A stretch of DNA of 64,000 bases from Lethocerus indicus (Eukaryota > Arthropoda > Insecta > Hemiptera > Belostomatidae), in contig JACDQD010000003.1 of assembly GCA_019843655.1 (NCBI GenBank), forward strand, positions 3,102,925-3,166,924, in the 5' to 3' direction. The first letter of the stretch is position 1. Each line of letters opens with the position of its first letter. A program made the translations under genes and the position numbers. Shown in pieces: positions 24,001-36,760 of this stretch. The notes under the pieces are model-generated. The model had not been told where the DNA came from and made no database searches. It saw only the letters and a list, made by a program, of their open reading frames with translations.

Positions 24001-24899
24001 ACGGGAACAGAACTAGAGGAAGGGAAGTAAGTCCGGAGGGAGGAAACAACGTCTGTGTGGGACGAGGCAGGACGGTGAATAAGTAATAGAGATTGCGGCT
24101 AACTTGGCTAGCCAGGGAAACTCGCTGACGTCCTCCAAAGTACGTCTCAACCCACCGGTGCACACCCGAACGGCTCCTCAGCATCCGCACAATTGAACCC
24201 CCCCCCACTCCCCTTAAATCTGTTATTTATAAGCTGTTTCTCTGAATTAGTTAACCGGAAGAATCGTCCGCTCTATTCTGTACGTCTTTATGCCGACGGA
24301 CAAGGTTGGCAGTATAGTGAAATAAAATTTTTTTCGTTTTGAGGACGAGGTCCTTTTAAGTTTTATTCTAGTAACGTTACTTCGATTTTGGTCCAATCTA
24401 CCGTTCTAGTATATTAAAGCCATTAAAGAAACCTCTTAGATAGCTCATAGTATGTATGAAGAAGTCTGTCGAGGATTCGCTTTTGCCGATATCCAATATG
24501 CAGTGAGCATGATTCGATATATCTATATGAATATCCCATTTCGGATCCTCGATCTCGACAATAATTTCGTGAGGTCTTCGCGACGACGAAGACTACACTG
24601 TAACTGTACCAGTATTGAACTATAGAAGAAAACTGGGAATGGAGGCTGTTGAAAATTTTTGGAATAATCTCTTAAATCCGACCGTTCTTCTATTTTCTTA
24701 CCGAGGCCGAGGCCTCGGGGCGGAAAGGGAAAAAAGATTAAATTGCGGTTTTATCAAAAGCCGGTCCCTGATCCCTTTATTAGAGGGAAGGGCGCCTGAA
24801 GGGACGCAATCCGAGGACAGATTGCCTACGTGTCAACCGGTCCACGACAACAGCGCTCCAGAATGTGCACCGTCGACAGTTTATAGCACAGCCAGAAGG

Positions 24900-25018
24900 G
24901 GATGAGAGAGAGAGTGAGAGTGAAGGGGGCGGAGGGAGGAGGGAGAGGAGACCGAAGGGAGACAGATAACGGGAGGGAAAGTGGAGGAGAGAATAGAGAA
25001 GGGATGTAGGGGGATATA
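24900..25018. repeat. Polypurine (GA-rich) tract
   Basis: About 119 bases that are overwhelmingly G and A (GAGAGAGAG, GGAGGGAGGAGGGAGAGG and similar). It is a potential triplex-forming stretch. Confidence 0.85.
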
Positions 25019-25285
25019 ATGCCGGGGAGGAATAAGAGGAATGAGAGACAATGGGGGTTGAGGCGCCTCCGCCCACCACTTGACTCGCGCCCACCACTAA
25101 CAATCTCAGCCTATTATTTCTCGACCAAATCCTTTCTATCTCTCAAATCCTTTATTTTATTTTACGACCGTCTCCAACAGTCCGAAATTGATTCCTCGAG
25201 CGGATTTGCATTCAGCGAATCGGTCTCAACTCAGTCCTAATACTGAGCTGTAAACTTGAGCCGTAATTAAACTGTCGACTGCAAC

Positions 25286-25301
25286 TATTATTATTATTAT
25301 A
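25286..25301. repeat. (TTA)n microsatellite
   Basis: Five ATT/TTA units. Confidence 0.8.
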
Positions 25302-26944
25302 ATATCGGTAATCCTGAAGTGTAATACAATTTTGTAACTGTTATGCGGAATATTGTATGGACAGGATATTTAACTATTGTGCGTAGAATTTTAGACAATT
25401 TTACCCCCGTTGGAATTCACTTCAGATCCCTCCGTCAGGAGCTTAAGCTTAGGCCACCTGCGAGCTTGAGACAACAATGGCCTCAGAAAGGGGTGAAAAT
25501 TAAGCGGAGATTTCTCTCCAGGAAAATAGTCGACGGGCCCTTCTCTGAAATTTGTTCCCATTTCAAAGTCTGGAGGAAACGTGGGGGAAAGTTTAAAAGT
25601 TGTCCCGGTTTTTATTGGTGTTATTGACACGTTTCCTGTCAATTGTCCCGTGTGTTTATCCGAATTTTATGTGACCTACGGAAGCGAAATAACATTCGGC
25701 TATAGACTCATTTTTATTTTTTATTCATTCTATTTTCTCGGCCTGCGGGCTCATTAATTTCCGAGCATCTGAAGAACTGGGTTCCAGCTGTATATTAACA
25801 CTTACATTTGGAAGATAATAATGTAATTAACGGCTGGACAATAAGGTTTGTTCAATATAGAGGTACATGTAAAGTTGAATGTCAAGATTAGCATTGTATT
25901 AAGGAAATGGTTGAGCAGGTCACGTGCAGCTGACTAGTCTGTTATATTGCACCAATTCCATTAGCGTCGCTCAGATCGCTCACTGACTATTGGCGCAGCT
26001 TTCAAATTGTTTTTTTATAGCCGCCCCTATAAACGTAGTCAATTCATAGGGTTGGTGGGGGAGCTTCCCTTCCTTTAGTGGCACATAATCCTCAATAGGC
26101 GGGGACGGATTGTTCCTACGCGGACTTATCCCTATCGCAATCCGCTCAGAGAAACGAGATATCCGAAGGGGTGCATAAAGTGTATAAATTCGGTGGGAAA
26201 CTGTAAGAATAAACTGGATTAAATGGCTGTTTCTAAAATATGGGAAAAAATCTGGTAGGTAACACATTGAGATTGAGATTCATATTATTTTAATAATATC
26301 GCCGGATTATTTAATTTGAATTGCCGTTCAGCGAGTTGAAAGGCGGTACGGGATAAACGGAATAGCTGGGCCACGTGTGTAAACATTGAAATTGAAGAAT
26401 GAAAAAACCCCACACACTTGGGGCAGGAAGCGAAACATATGCGATAGTGAGACTTGAGCATTCGAAGGCAGCGTATAACGGACTTGAAAGTGGAGATGGC
26501 CAGGAAAACACTTACGGAGTATTAATTCAAGCCGCGTTTTGTCGTGTCCACAACGAATCTCTGCACTAATATCAAGATTGAGGCTTGAGGCGAAAGAAGA
26601 AGTTTGAGAGGAATAAGAAGCTCGTGCTCGAGAGGCGAACTACCCGCATCCATCACGCTAATGACGCCGAACGCGTAAAATATATAATTTCCTGTGGGAC
26701 TCCTGGAGGCGTCCTGGAGGACCTGCCGGCCGTTTTAACGGGAAGAATTGAGTTTCGGCTATTTTCGGTCTTTACAATTTGTGTTGAAGTTCAACAGTGC
26801 GAAAATGATATTCCCCCTACATCCGATTAAGTCCGGACTTCATTTAAAGGCGTGTGCAACCCCCAGAAATAAAGTTTGTTCGACACCCTTTCCGAAATCC
26901 TATTAAACTACCCCCCCTCCCCGGTTCACCCCTATGAGGAAGTA

Positions 26945-27090
26945 GCTATATTGCACTTTGCATTATTCAGCCGAGACCTAATCGCATTTACGAGAGGCCC
27001 TCGTGTACATGCTCCGGATTTAATTACACCCTTGTTTTAATTACCTTAATCAGACCTCTGTAATTGCGGCGCAGGGAGCGGCGCCCCTAA
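26945..27090. promoter_or_regulatory. Candidate enhancer-like block
   Basis: TAATTA at 27,021 and 27,038, CTTAATCAG at about 27,044 and TAATTG at 27,061 are packed within about 45 bases between GC-richer flanks. Homeodomain proteins bind TAATTA/TAATC-type sites. The density is suggestive only; no conservation test was possible. Confidence 0.25.
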
Positions 27091-29991
27091 AATTCGCAGT
27101 CGATCCAAACATTTTATTGTTGTTGAAATGTTTTCAGTGCGCAAAATACATTATTCGAAATAAACACTCTCAATTCCGCATGGGTAATTACGTACTGATT
27201 CATAGTTCGCATATGCCTCCAGCTATATCAAGTTAATGGTGATTTTTTGTAGACTGGTTATATTATAACTGCCTGAAGTGATATCGTTATATAGGGCCCT
27301 GTTGAATGTCTTAATCTGTGATTTTCAATTTGCAATAGATTAAATTATAAATCTGATATTCGAAAAAAATTCGATGCATCGTATTGGGAGCCACTTTGGA
27401 ACGATTCCAGATGTATAATATTAGGGCCGAAACCATCCCCCTATCGTGTCGCTTTAACTATTATATGATATTCAAGTAACTGTATATCGGATAATTCAAT
27501 TTGTGAGGAATTTTATAAAAATGATTAATAGTTTTTTATCGTTCTTGTTAAATGAAAACTTATATATTCCTCTCGTTATAGCCACACACAAATTAGTATT
27601 GCGTCCAGAAAAATTTCTCACTGTTTCAGAATGCATTAATTTGTGCTTAGTGGTACAGCAAAAGTATATTGTTTTTTTCCACGATCTTAAAATTTGAAAA
27701 TTTTCAAAAATTGTACAAATAACAGAGGGCGTTCGAGACGCGAAGCGCAGGCCGCAGTAATAGACTGCAGGTGCGGTCAGGGGGAGAAGGTTAGCACCGG
27801 TTAGGGGTTGAAATCATGTGCACAGCGAAAATCAATAGCTAGGAGCCACTAGCTGTGGGGTGTCACACACCTCCCACCCCCCTTTCTGTGTACCGCCTTT
27901 GTAAGGAGGTGGATATAGACGCTCCAGTTAATAAATCTGAATTTATTTCTGCCTAAAAAAATAATATAATAATCGTACAGTATTTATAAAAAAAGATGGA
28001 ACACGAATAACGTTAATTATACGTTCTATACGCTCCTCGATAATAGGCGTTATCGCCTGTGCTGAAGGAACCTGATATAATACGATCTCGTTTTTCTGCA
28101 AAATTCTGCATTCTGATTTCTGCATTCTGTTCGAATTTTACAGTCCTGTACGATACTAGAATATATATTATTTGTATTAGCAGTGTATTTATTTCATTTA
28201 TATAATTATGAACTGTCTGCGCTCAGAGATATTTCGGTAAAAGAAAAAGGGTATGATTAAAGTATCTTCGGTGGATTTTCATCCCCTCAAGTTATTTTAT
28301 TGGGCGCGCCCTTGCTCGGTATTGTGTAACGCTAGAGATTCTACCCCGGTGTTCGAACGGAAGATAGACTCCCTTTTATAAATGCCACCGCCTTTTTTGA
28401 CTTATTTTGAGATTTATCGACTGAAACCAAATTTTTATTCCGCTCTGTTGGTTGTCAATGGACATGAATCTGTAAAATGCGGATTTTCCACAACTTTGTG
28501 CTTACCAAGAAATATATTTATTTTTCAACAGATCGACTCTCGTACCATCGATAGCCGAATCACAGAGACAGTCTTTATAACAGTACTAGATATTTTTCAT
28601 GAAAATTTTAATTGTCCGACTGAAGGTCAGTTCTGAGGTAAAAAATCACTGAAATATGTTGAACCCCGAAATGCATACCAAAGTCCGAGGCCCTTCACGG
28701 CTGTTGTACGATGATGAAATGCGTAAATGCCGCCGGCCCGTTTCCTTTGGCCTTTTGGAAAATTTCATTAAGGAAGCTTATCAAATAATGCCTACTCCAG
28801 TAGGCGGGCTTAACCGATTTATTAGCCGGGGGTCCGCTTGTCTTTTAAATGGCGTTCCTTAAAACGTTTATTTCGTCCTGAGGTGAGCGGCAGCCCTTGT
28901 AATCTCCTTAGCGGTTCCAATTTTTTTTTACTCCCCACCCCCATCAGCCCTAATTTTCCAATTTTCCTGTTAACTCGATATTTTATGGACGATTCGTCGA
29001 AGTGACAGATCGGGAATTAACCTTAGGGATTATCCATCGCGGGACGTCTCGTTGTTTATTGGTGATTTCATAAGTAAGGTGAATAGTTATTTTACAAGGT
29101 TTGAAAAATTTGGAAACTCGATGGACCAAGTGTGCGTCTCTGAATTGAGATTGTGTCGAATTCTGTTCCAAAAACGGCGTTGTAACTACGTTTTGTATCG
29201 TACTTATCATATAAGCGTAAGCGCTCTCGGAAGTTCGATGAGGTTTTCCCCTTTTCCGATGACGGAGTATTTTCACTACAAGGTGTTCCTAATGACGAGA
29301 AAGCGGCGGCAATAACGAAAAGGAAATGGGCTGGTTCAAACTTCAATTTTAAAGGAACATACGCCCGGCCGAAACTTTCACCGATGCCGATCGGACCGGT
29401 GGCGAATGAACTCGAAAGAACTTTTATTCTACAACTCGAAGCTAATTTCTTTAATTGCTGATCGCGCCCTAACGCCGAATAAACAATTGGCGGCGGATTT
29501 ATTGGCGTACAATGTGTTCAGTAAGGCGTAAAGTACATCCGAAAGTTCGAGATAAGGCCCCATTACAAGTGACGAGTGGAAAGTTACCACCTCAACTTCT
29601 ATTTAACTTGCAACTTTCAACTCGTCCGAACGTCGTCGACGGTGGTTTAGAGCCGAACACACCTCCAGAGAAATGAAAGAAAGTTCAAATATGGAAGGAT
29701 TTAAAAATTTCTAAAATCTGACCCCCAACGGTCTCGAACGTCTTCTACAGTTATCTGGACAATTTGACGTATGAAAAAACGTTTCAGGGCAAAATCGGAA
29801 CAACTTATTTTAATTATCAAAGCAATGGAGTGTACTTCTAAGACACCTCAGGCGAGATATGCTAAACACTTTCGGTGTATGATGAAATGTAATATTAAAA
29901 AGATGCACGGAACTCGTGGAATTTGAACTTTAATTGGGCGTTTAGTATTAATCCGATAATAATATGAGGGTGGGTCTGAAAAACAAACCGG

Positions 29992-30034
29992 TTCCTCCTC
30001 CTCCTCCTCCCCCGCCCCCTCTCTCACTCTCTTC
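29992..30034. repeat. (TCC)n / CT-rich tract
   Basis: Six TCC units followed by CCCGCCCCCTCTCTC. Confidence 0.85.
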
Positions 30035-30701
30035 TAATTGGAAGCAAAAGAAACTTTCAAATAATGGCTAATTGCAGAGAATAAGTTGAGAGTTCGTTTC
30101 GAAAATGAACCGGGTCTGAGTTATCCTCTTTAATTCGATGCCGTTGTTCTATTATTGGCGGAACTAAATATTAGACTCGATCGATCGTTATCTCGCTGAA
30201 TTTTTTCTCAAATCGTAAAAAGAAAATTTGAGAATATCAAGTTTTTACTTGGAATCACCCTTGTCAGACGGACTTCAGGCATTAGGTTCTACATTACTTA
30301 GGCTGGAAATTGGAAGAATTCGCATTCCCGTTGATCTGCCCTATCCATTGTCGTTTGGATTCCGGTCTCATCCAATACTCGATATAATCAATATTCCACG
30401 CTTGGAAGTTCCATTATTCTGCGCGAAATTATAAAACCCTATTCGTGCCCCGAAATTTAAATCGTGTTCAATATCTTCTTCTGGGGCTCCCCTTATGTAG
30501 ATTTCCAAATTTGTTTATACTTTTTTTAATATAATTTTTCTTTGAATTGTACTTTTCAACGCTTTAAAAGACCCGCACGGTTTAGTGCAATTAATTTATT
30601 GTAATATAACAGTTGTTATTGTGTCTTTGGAGGGTTCAAAGAACGGACGGTTGTGGGAAAAGTGAAAATGGGTTCCGAATTGGGGCCGTGTTTGTACACG
30701 G

Positions 30702-30980
30702 TTGGGAATTTCTCGAGTATGGAGTCACCGAGTTGGATATATATCCAAATTATCTCTTAACACCAACTTCTCCAACTCGGCTTTAGTTGGTGACGATCTC
30801 GGCCTCCGTATCCAACCAGAAGAAGACGTTATTATTGAAAATGAAAAGCCGGATTTTTGCGAACAACTCGTTTCTGAGAGGTTCCCCAAAAATAATGTCG
30901 CTCGAGTTGACGTATTAAAATCGATTCATGAATTGTTTATTGGTCGTGGCCCAAAAATTAAAAATCAGTCTCGCCAATAG
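30702..30980 (+). CDS. Hypothetical 92-codon ORF, unrecognised
   Basis: ATG to TAG, 92 residues. From about residue 17 it reads like a folded soluble protein: SLNTNFSNSALVGDDLGLRI, then an acidic stretch, PDFCEQLVSERFPKNN, VDVLKSIHELFIG, and a basic end GPKIKNQSRQ. There is no signal peptide or membrane segment. It stays open in AT-rich DNA, unlike the GC-island frames. I recognise no family. It could be a decayed mobile-element or host exon, or chance; no flanking exon or splice site supports it. Confidence 0.2.
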   Translation: MGISRVWSHRVGYISKLSLNTNFSNSALVGDDLGLRIQPEEDVIIENEKPDFCEQLVSERFPKNNVARVDVLKSIHELFIGRGPKIKNQSRQ

Positions 30981-31092
30981 AAGTAGGCGTACCGAAAATG
31001 TGATATCCAACATTCTGCAGGATCCTCAGGAATTGTTATAAACTTTTTAAACTGCTACAAACACTGTTTTGAAATTCAAGTGGTTTCTGTTA

Positions 31093-31282
31093 TATTAGGT
31101 GTACCCGAAAGTAATCAACATTTTGACTTTGGAATTCATTTTATCTTGCTAAAAAAGAAACTTTAATTATTAATCTACTATATATTCACCGATACTATCG
31201 ACAACTCTCTGCCACTCTTCCCACCCCTGAAGAACTCCTCAAGGCCAAAATACGTGTTGATTACTTTTGAGTACACCTAATA
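31093..31282 (-). mobile_element. Mariner element, internally deleted (transposase 3' end kept)
   Basis: Terminal inverted repeats TTAGGTGTACCCGAAAGTAA (31,095) and the reverse complement of TTAGGTGTACTCAAAAGTAA (ending 31,280), flanked on both sides by TA, the mariner target duplication. Total length is about 186 bases against about 1.3 kb for a full mariner. On the minus strand 31,238-31,170 encodes GWEEWQRVVDSIGEYIVD followed by TAA. This fits the extreme C-terminus of mariner transposases (W..W..C....GEYFEGD pattern). The catalytic D,D34D core is absent, so the copy is non-autonomous. Confidence 0.85.
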
Positions 31283-34200
31283 ATATTATAATATTTCGCA
31301 TAAAACTACTGAAGATCCTAAAACATCTTATATTAAATAAACTATACTGTTACTTTACCGTCATATTTCATTATTATAAGTCGATTCGTTGGGGAATAAA
31401 AGAATTTTTATTTGTTTTCCGGCAGCACCTACTTACTCCAGCCTTCTGTATAAACGATGATAATCATGACCGTTGGGCTACACGTGGCTGCGAGGTCACG
31501 ATAACCAAGATTAACTATTATAATGCACACGAAGTTACTAACCTGTAGTATCGTGTGTACGTTCACGCTTATTTAGTTTGAAATACTCCGTTTCTGTTTC
31601 ACTATTTCTTAAGGAAGAAATGGCGAGAGGGGTGGAAGTGGAGGGGTCGCCGCGGGGTTGAGGATGGAAATCCGGCCATCCGTCCGGTTCCTCCTCCCCT
31701 TCTGAATTTGTCACGGCCCGGTTTATGTTTCTGGGGTCGGGGTCGCTGTAGGACTTATTCTCCTTGAATAAGTCCGGCTATCAACTAGCGCGGGACGTCT
31801 TCGGCTAAATAATGGCCGCGGAACTGTGCGGGGTAAATAGGGAGGCCGAGCTGAGCATTTCGCGTACATCATTCTGATCCCGGCCGTGTTCATTTTTCCG
31901 GGAAAATCGCGAGGCGAGGAAATGTTTTAACTCACGATTTAAATTGTAATTTATTCCGGAGTTTTTTCTACCCTAATATTTTCCCATTTATAAACTCATA
32001 AAGAAACTCATTACAACTTTATTTTCAATCGCAAGGGCTGTTATGAATATCATCGTAATGAATTTTCGAGGAATTCGCATTGTCGGTTTTCACTCTTAAT
32101 ATGTTCGGTTCCAATTGTTAAAGAACTACAGATAATGACAATAAACAAACATATTACATCATATCATTCAAGGTAAATCGTAAGGCCTTTCTATTATAAA
32201 TAAATTTTTATTTATTATCAATTAATTATAGGCCAAATTACACGTGACGTGATACTACAGAAGTGTAAACGAAAAAAATATGACGCCTTACAGAAGTTTC
32301 GTCAGAATATTAGTCAGTAACAGTCCATCAACAGTTTAGACAATTTGGTGTGGAACGTTATAAGAACAATGGTATTATTATTATTCACTAACGGTCGCGT
32401 TTTTTATAATAGAATTTTTAGACTATGTAGTTTTCAGCCCTCACTAGTGGACGACTATTCTGAAATTGAGACATGAATCATTAAATGGAAATAAAGTTTG
32501 GGTTCGAATGAACGTCTGGCTGAACCGAGTTTCCAATCGCTGCGTTCATCAAGCATGTTGAGTACTTCTTTTTCATTCCTCCTAATTGTAATACGATTCT
32601 TTCAATTCCCGACTGGTAATTGTACGGAAATTGGAGAAAAACTGAAAAATAACGTTTCGTCTCGTTGCCGACCGGCGGCGGGGGGCGGCAGAAATCCTGG
32701 CTCCTCCACTTCTATAGAATTAAGACCCCCACCCCATTCGGCTTTCGGAACTTCGAATTACATTGTCTTAGGCCTACAACGCCCCTCCAACTAATTGTAT
32801 TAATCAGCCAACTTTCCTTACAACAACTGGAATTTATCTGAATCGGTGTCGGGCGTTCGCCCGTTATTGAATTGGAAGTGATTTTTCGAAATATTTTTCG
32901 ACCGAGTGGCACGAATCGGTCGTGCCGTCGCCAAGCTCTATATCACGAATTACAAACATTGCTATGTAAATATACATAATTTATGCTTAACGCGGTACAG
33001 ACATCGGAGACTTTATTTGAAATAACGCTAAAGCGAAAATCCCTCTATTTTTTCTACTTTCTGACAGTAAATGCACATTTTAGTTTTCGATGGGCTCGAT
33101 CCCATAGCGGTTATAATCACTAATAATAAGATCCCATTGTTGAAAATTGTTAACCTCGTTAATAACAATTTCCACTGGAAATAGGAAATTCCCACGATAT
33201 TTCGTTTATGAATTTTTCATAATCTTATATGGGTGAATTTCCGCCGTAACAACGCAAATTGTAAAGACGGAATAAGTTCGTTATTTGCGTGAAAATAGGG
33301 CCTATATCATAGTAGTAGAGTCGGCCCATCGTTGGAGTTTTTTCATGAAATTTTGAAAATATCAGAATTGAAACAGCCCGACTTTAATTTAAACGTTGCT
33401 ACCCAATAAATTGAAGTTAAAAGTAATATCCTAGAAAATTGATGCAATACCAAATCATTTGTTTCACTTCCTCACGAAGAAACACTTATCGATAGTTACG
33501 TTCTATATAATAATATTGTCTATATAATGTTTTTTGTTTAACTAAATTTTCAACTAAAATTAACATCCAATTTTAATAACCTGATCAATGTAATAATGTC
33601 AAGTTGATAGGCTGATCCGGGATATATGTTTTTATTTAGCTGTATGCCTAGAATTGTTGGCAGCTTAAACGCGAGGATTATGCTATCGAGCATTGATTAA
33701 CAATAAAAATAATCTAATAGTGTAATTATGTCGACTTATAATACGCTGCTCAGGACTCGTCGAATGCTTCTTCCCTTTTCGTCCCACCACTTAATAACCC
33801 CCCCTTCCAATTTCCATAATTTAAGATCACAATCTCCCGCTTCCTCCTGTTCCCGATTCTCTGGTTATCGAACAATTTCCGGGTCCGTGAAATCTCCCCC
33901 CAACAATGCCCCAAGAACGGGTATTTCGGTTAAACAACGCCGAGGCTCGCGCCCTGCCCACCCCCCCCCCCCCCTTCCCATAGCTTCTCCGGCTCGGGCG
34001 GTCGGGAAAATTTTTGTTTCCCGCCCGAAGGGTTGTATTTTTAGCCCGAATAGTATATATATCGGCGAGCAGAGAGAGAGAGAGGGTGAGAGGGAGGAAT
34101 GGAAGAGGGAGGTATCGGCCGAGGGTAGTCACTTAACCAGATGCCCGATATCCCACGCTCTCACAGTGCACTTTCCTTCACTGGTGGAAAAGTGTTCGGC

Positions 34201-34410
34201 GGTGGGGAGGTTCCGGGGCCGCTTTCTACACTAATTATCCTTTTGTATCCCCCTACGTTCAACCCTCCCCCGGCTTTGGGTTTTTAAATTGGACTTCATT
34301 CAGTTTGTTAACGGGCGTGAAATTCGGCTTTGACTAATTTCCTTGTTCATAGATTCGTTATTGAGGCGCCCCCTAACATGTACCAGGGGAAAAACGTTTA
34401 TTATTATTAG
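31283..34410. other. Non-coding stretch, no gene recognised
   Basis: C14 lies at 33,961-33,974, with a GA run at about 34,070-34,085. The 168-codon frame at 33,728-34,234 runs through the C14 and GA tracts and looks like a compositional artefact. Nothing else is recognised. Confidence 0.55.
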
Positions 34411-34865
34411 TTTATTGAAAATGGCAGCAAAATTAGGCTCTCCTATTCAACATATCAACTATGTTTCTTTAAAAAATGCCGGAAATCACTTCCTTCAATT
34501 TTTGATTAAAACAAAAATCAAATTTTTACAATCTCTCAACGTGGTCGCAAGATATCCAAGAAGTTACCTGTTTATTGAAAATGGCAGCAAAATTAGGCTC
34601 TCCTATTCAACTTTTCAACAATGTTTCTTTCAAAAATGCCGGAAATAACTTCCTTCAATTTTTGATTAAAAAAATCAAATTTGTTTACAATTTCTCAACG
34701 TGGTCGCAAGATATCCAAGAATTTCATTGAAAATGGCAGCAAAATTAGGCTCTCCTATTCAACATTTCAACAATGTTTCTTTCAAAAATGCCAGAAATAA
34801 CTTCCTTCAATTTTTGATTTTAAAAAATCAAATTTTTTTACAATCTCTCAACGTTGTCGCCAAGA
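34411..34865 (+). repeat. Three tandem copies of a 152-160 base unit
   Basis: Copies start at 34,411, 34,571 and 34,723. Each opens TTTATTGAAAATGGCAGCAA (TTCATTG in the third) and ends with CTCAACGTGGTCGC or a variant. Each has a near-palindrome TTTGATT..AAATCAAA in its second half. Spacings of 160 and 152 are not multiples of three, so the open frames across the array do not keep one reading phase. I take it as a non-coding satellite-like array, about 90 percent similar between copies by eye. Confidence 0.9.
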
Positions 34866-35689
34866 CCAAGAACGGTTCGCGGATTCTTGAAGCCGATACA
34901 ATTGCGGATCTTCTGAAATAAGCCTGACGTAACGACAGTAACTTAATTGACAGACTGATGTACGCCGCCCAATTTTAAATAATTTAATTATTTTGGATTG
35001 TAGGGGTTGATAATTTTGTATTCATTTCAAGTTCAAAACAGTGTAGAGTTGTCCTATGTGGGGGCGGTTTCGCTCGACCACTACACCGTAGCGATTCAAT
35101 ATTCGTTCAACATTCGTAAACGATGAATGGCGAAAAGCCGAACCCACTTTGGTCAATGGCTGCGCAATTAGAATGAGTTGAAAACTCTCGCGGCGATAAT
35201 ACTTTCCCTTTATCTCCATAGGCGATATGTTTTTTCTCCTCCCTCGTGCCGTCCTCGGAAGTAAACGACAACAGAGATATTCGATTAGATTGCAGAATGT
35301 CTAGCGCTCGTATTACAACATTCTATTATCGATCGGTTTCTACGTTTCGTGTAAATTTCCGCGTAAATAATTGTACACGCGACAAGTAACAGCATAAAAC
35401 AGACTTACGTTCCGCGTCGGCTTTAATTACGGCTCAACATTTCATTATCTCATTCTAATGAATTCTATTTCTGTATCGATTGACGTCAGTAAATTAATCG
35501 TTTGATTGTGTTGAATCGTTCCCTATGGACTCCGATTATTGTGCCGGTCGAGTTTTAAAAAGCGAATTTTTAATTTTTATCGGCCATCCCTCTTACTCTG
35601 TCCATCTTCCCGCTTCCCTCCAGTGGTGTTTGGCTTTCGTCGAATATTGTCGTTTCGGGTAATACTTGCCCGGTGTTCCGGTCGTTGAT

Positions 35690-35880
35690 AAAGCCAATAA
35701 TTAGCTAACGGTTGATGGCCGTGTCGATTGTTAGAGCGAGAGTATTGATAGTGCTACTTGGTGGGTCTCCTTGACAGTGGGGGAGCGACTCCCATCGCCT
35801 GTCACAAATTTAAATTTATTGTCATCGACCGCCGGTTAATTGTCTGATTTATTGCCCCACTGATGACGCTAGCCCTCATG
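35690..35880. promoter_or_regulatory. Candidate enhancer-like block
   Basis: AATAATTAGCTAA (about 35,696), TTGATGG, TTGACAG (about 35,772) with an inverted CTGTCA (about 35,799), AAATTTATTG and GGTTAATTG occur within about 190 bases. TGACAG is the core of TALE (Meis/Exd partner) sites and TAAT is a homeodomain core. This is suggestive of a regulatory element, with no conservation evidence available. Confidence 0.25.
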
Positions 35881-36645
35881 GACTGGAGGCTAGAATATTT
35901 CACAACGCGGGGTTTTTTTATTATTTATATATTACTGTTCAGATTGCGTTTCTCCCTATTGACCATCCAATCGGTTCCATATCGTGAAAAGATCCCCCAG
36001 GGATAATGGGACTATCAAGGATATCAACTGACCGTTGAGAAAAGCCTAAAATCGTAGCGCAATAAAACTGTCGAGAGAAGACAGTAGAATTTCGTACTAA
36101 AAAAGGTATTAACTAGGTGAAATATAAAAGAAAACCACTCTGGGTTTATTACATCGAATTATCGATACTTCTTCCTTTTTGTATTTATTTTTATCCGAAT
36201 TTTTGCTTTGCAATGTCGATCAGTTATAATGTCGAGAAATAATGTTAAAACGGCCCGACGCTAAAGCTAATGGTTTCGTAGATACGATTTTTATGCCTCC
36301 GACTGAAAGTTTTATGTTGTACGCCAATAAATGTTACCCTTTCATCGTGTTTTACGACGCGTTCTCTGTAATTGATATTGAAATGAGTCACCGCGTTCTA
36401 GCGGCTCTCATTCCTTCCATTCCATACAGTAAATAAACAGCTGGAGTTCGTGTATAAGATTTCCAAAATTAAAATACTTCCGCAAAATAAAATTCAAATA
36501 CAGTTTCATAAAGTTTCAGCTTTAAATTGTTTCTAAGAAAGGAACTACATTGACGATAGCCCACCTAGTGTTAGAGGAGTCAATGACGTTTTATCCGTAA
36601 CTAACAACGTTGATTGTACAATATATAAAGAGTTATATAATTTTT

Positions 36646-36760
36646 ATAATCAATGAATCTTGGCTCTAAGAATCCGTTATAGTAGAAGGGTGAATTAAAA
36701 GTTCAATTCGAAGTGGGTTTTTATTCTCAGATTTTACCGATGCAATAAGTTCCGCGAGCT
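36646..36760 (+). repeat. Unclassified dispersed repeat, copy B
   Basis: ATCAATGAATCTTG, AGTAGAAGGGTGAAT, CTCAGATTTTACC and AATAAGTTCCGCGAG occur in the same order as at 20,971-21,063, with an insertion of about 20 bases in the middle. Confidence 0.5.

Larger units (their letters stand above)
21064..26944. other. Non-coding stretch with GC islands and simple tracts
   Basis: No recognised gene. C11 lies at 22,576-22,586. A GC-rich island at about 23,400-23,670 is open in three frames, including a 124-codon Arg/Lys/Gly-rich frame on + that I do not recognise. A polypurine tract lies at 24,900-25,018. Overlapping open frames on opposite strands in such DNA are expected by composition. Confidence 0.5.
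27091..31092. other. Non-coding stretch, one possible ORF
   Basis: No recognised gene. A (TCC)n tract lies at 29,992-30,034. The frame at 30,702-30,980 on + has protein-like composition and is listed separately. Confidence 0.5.

Noticed and set aside
33728..34234. 168-codon open frame on +
   Set aside because: It crosses a C14 run and a GA microsatellite, has low-complexity residues, and another frame on minus is open over the same DNA.
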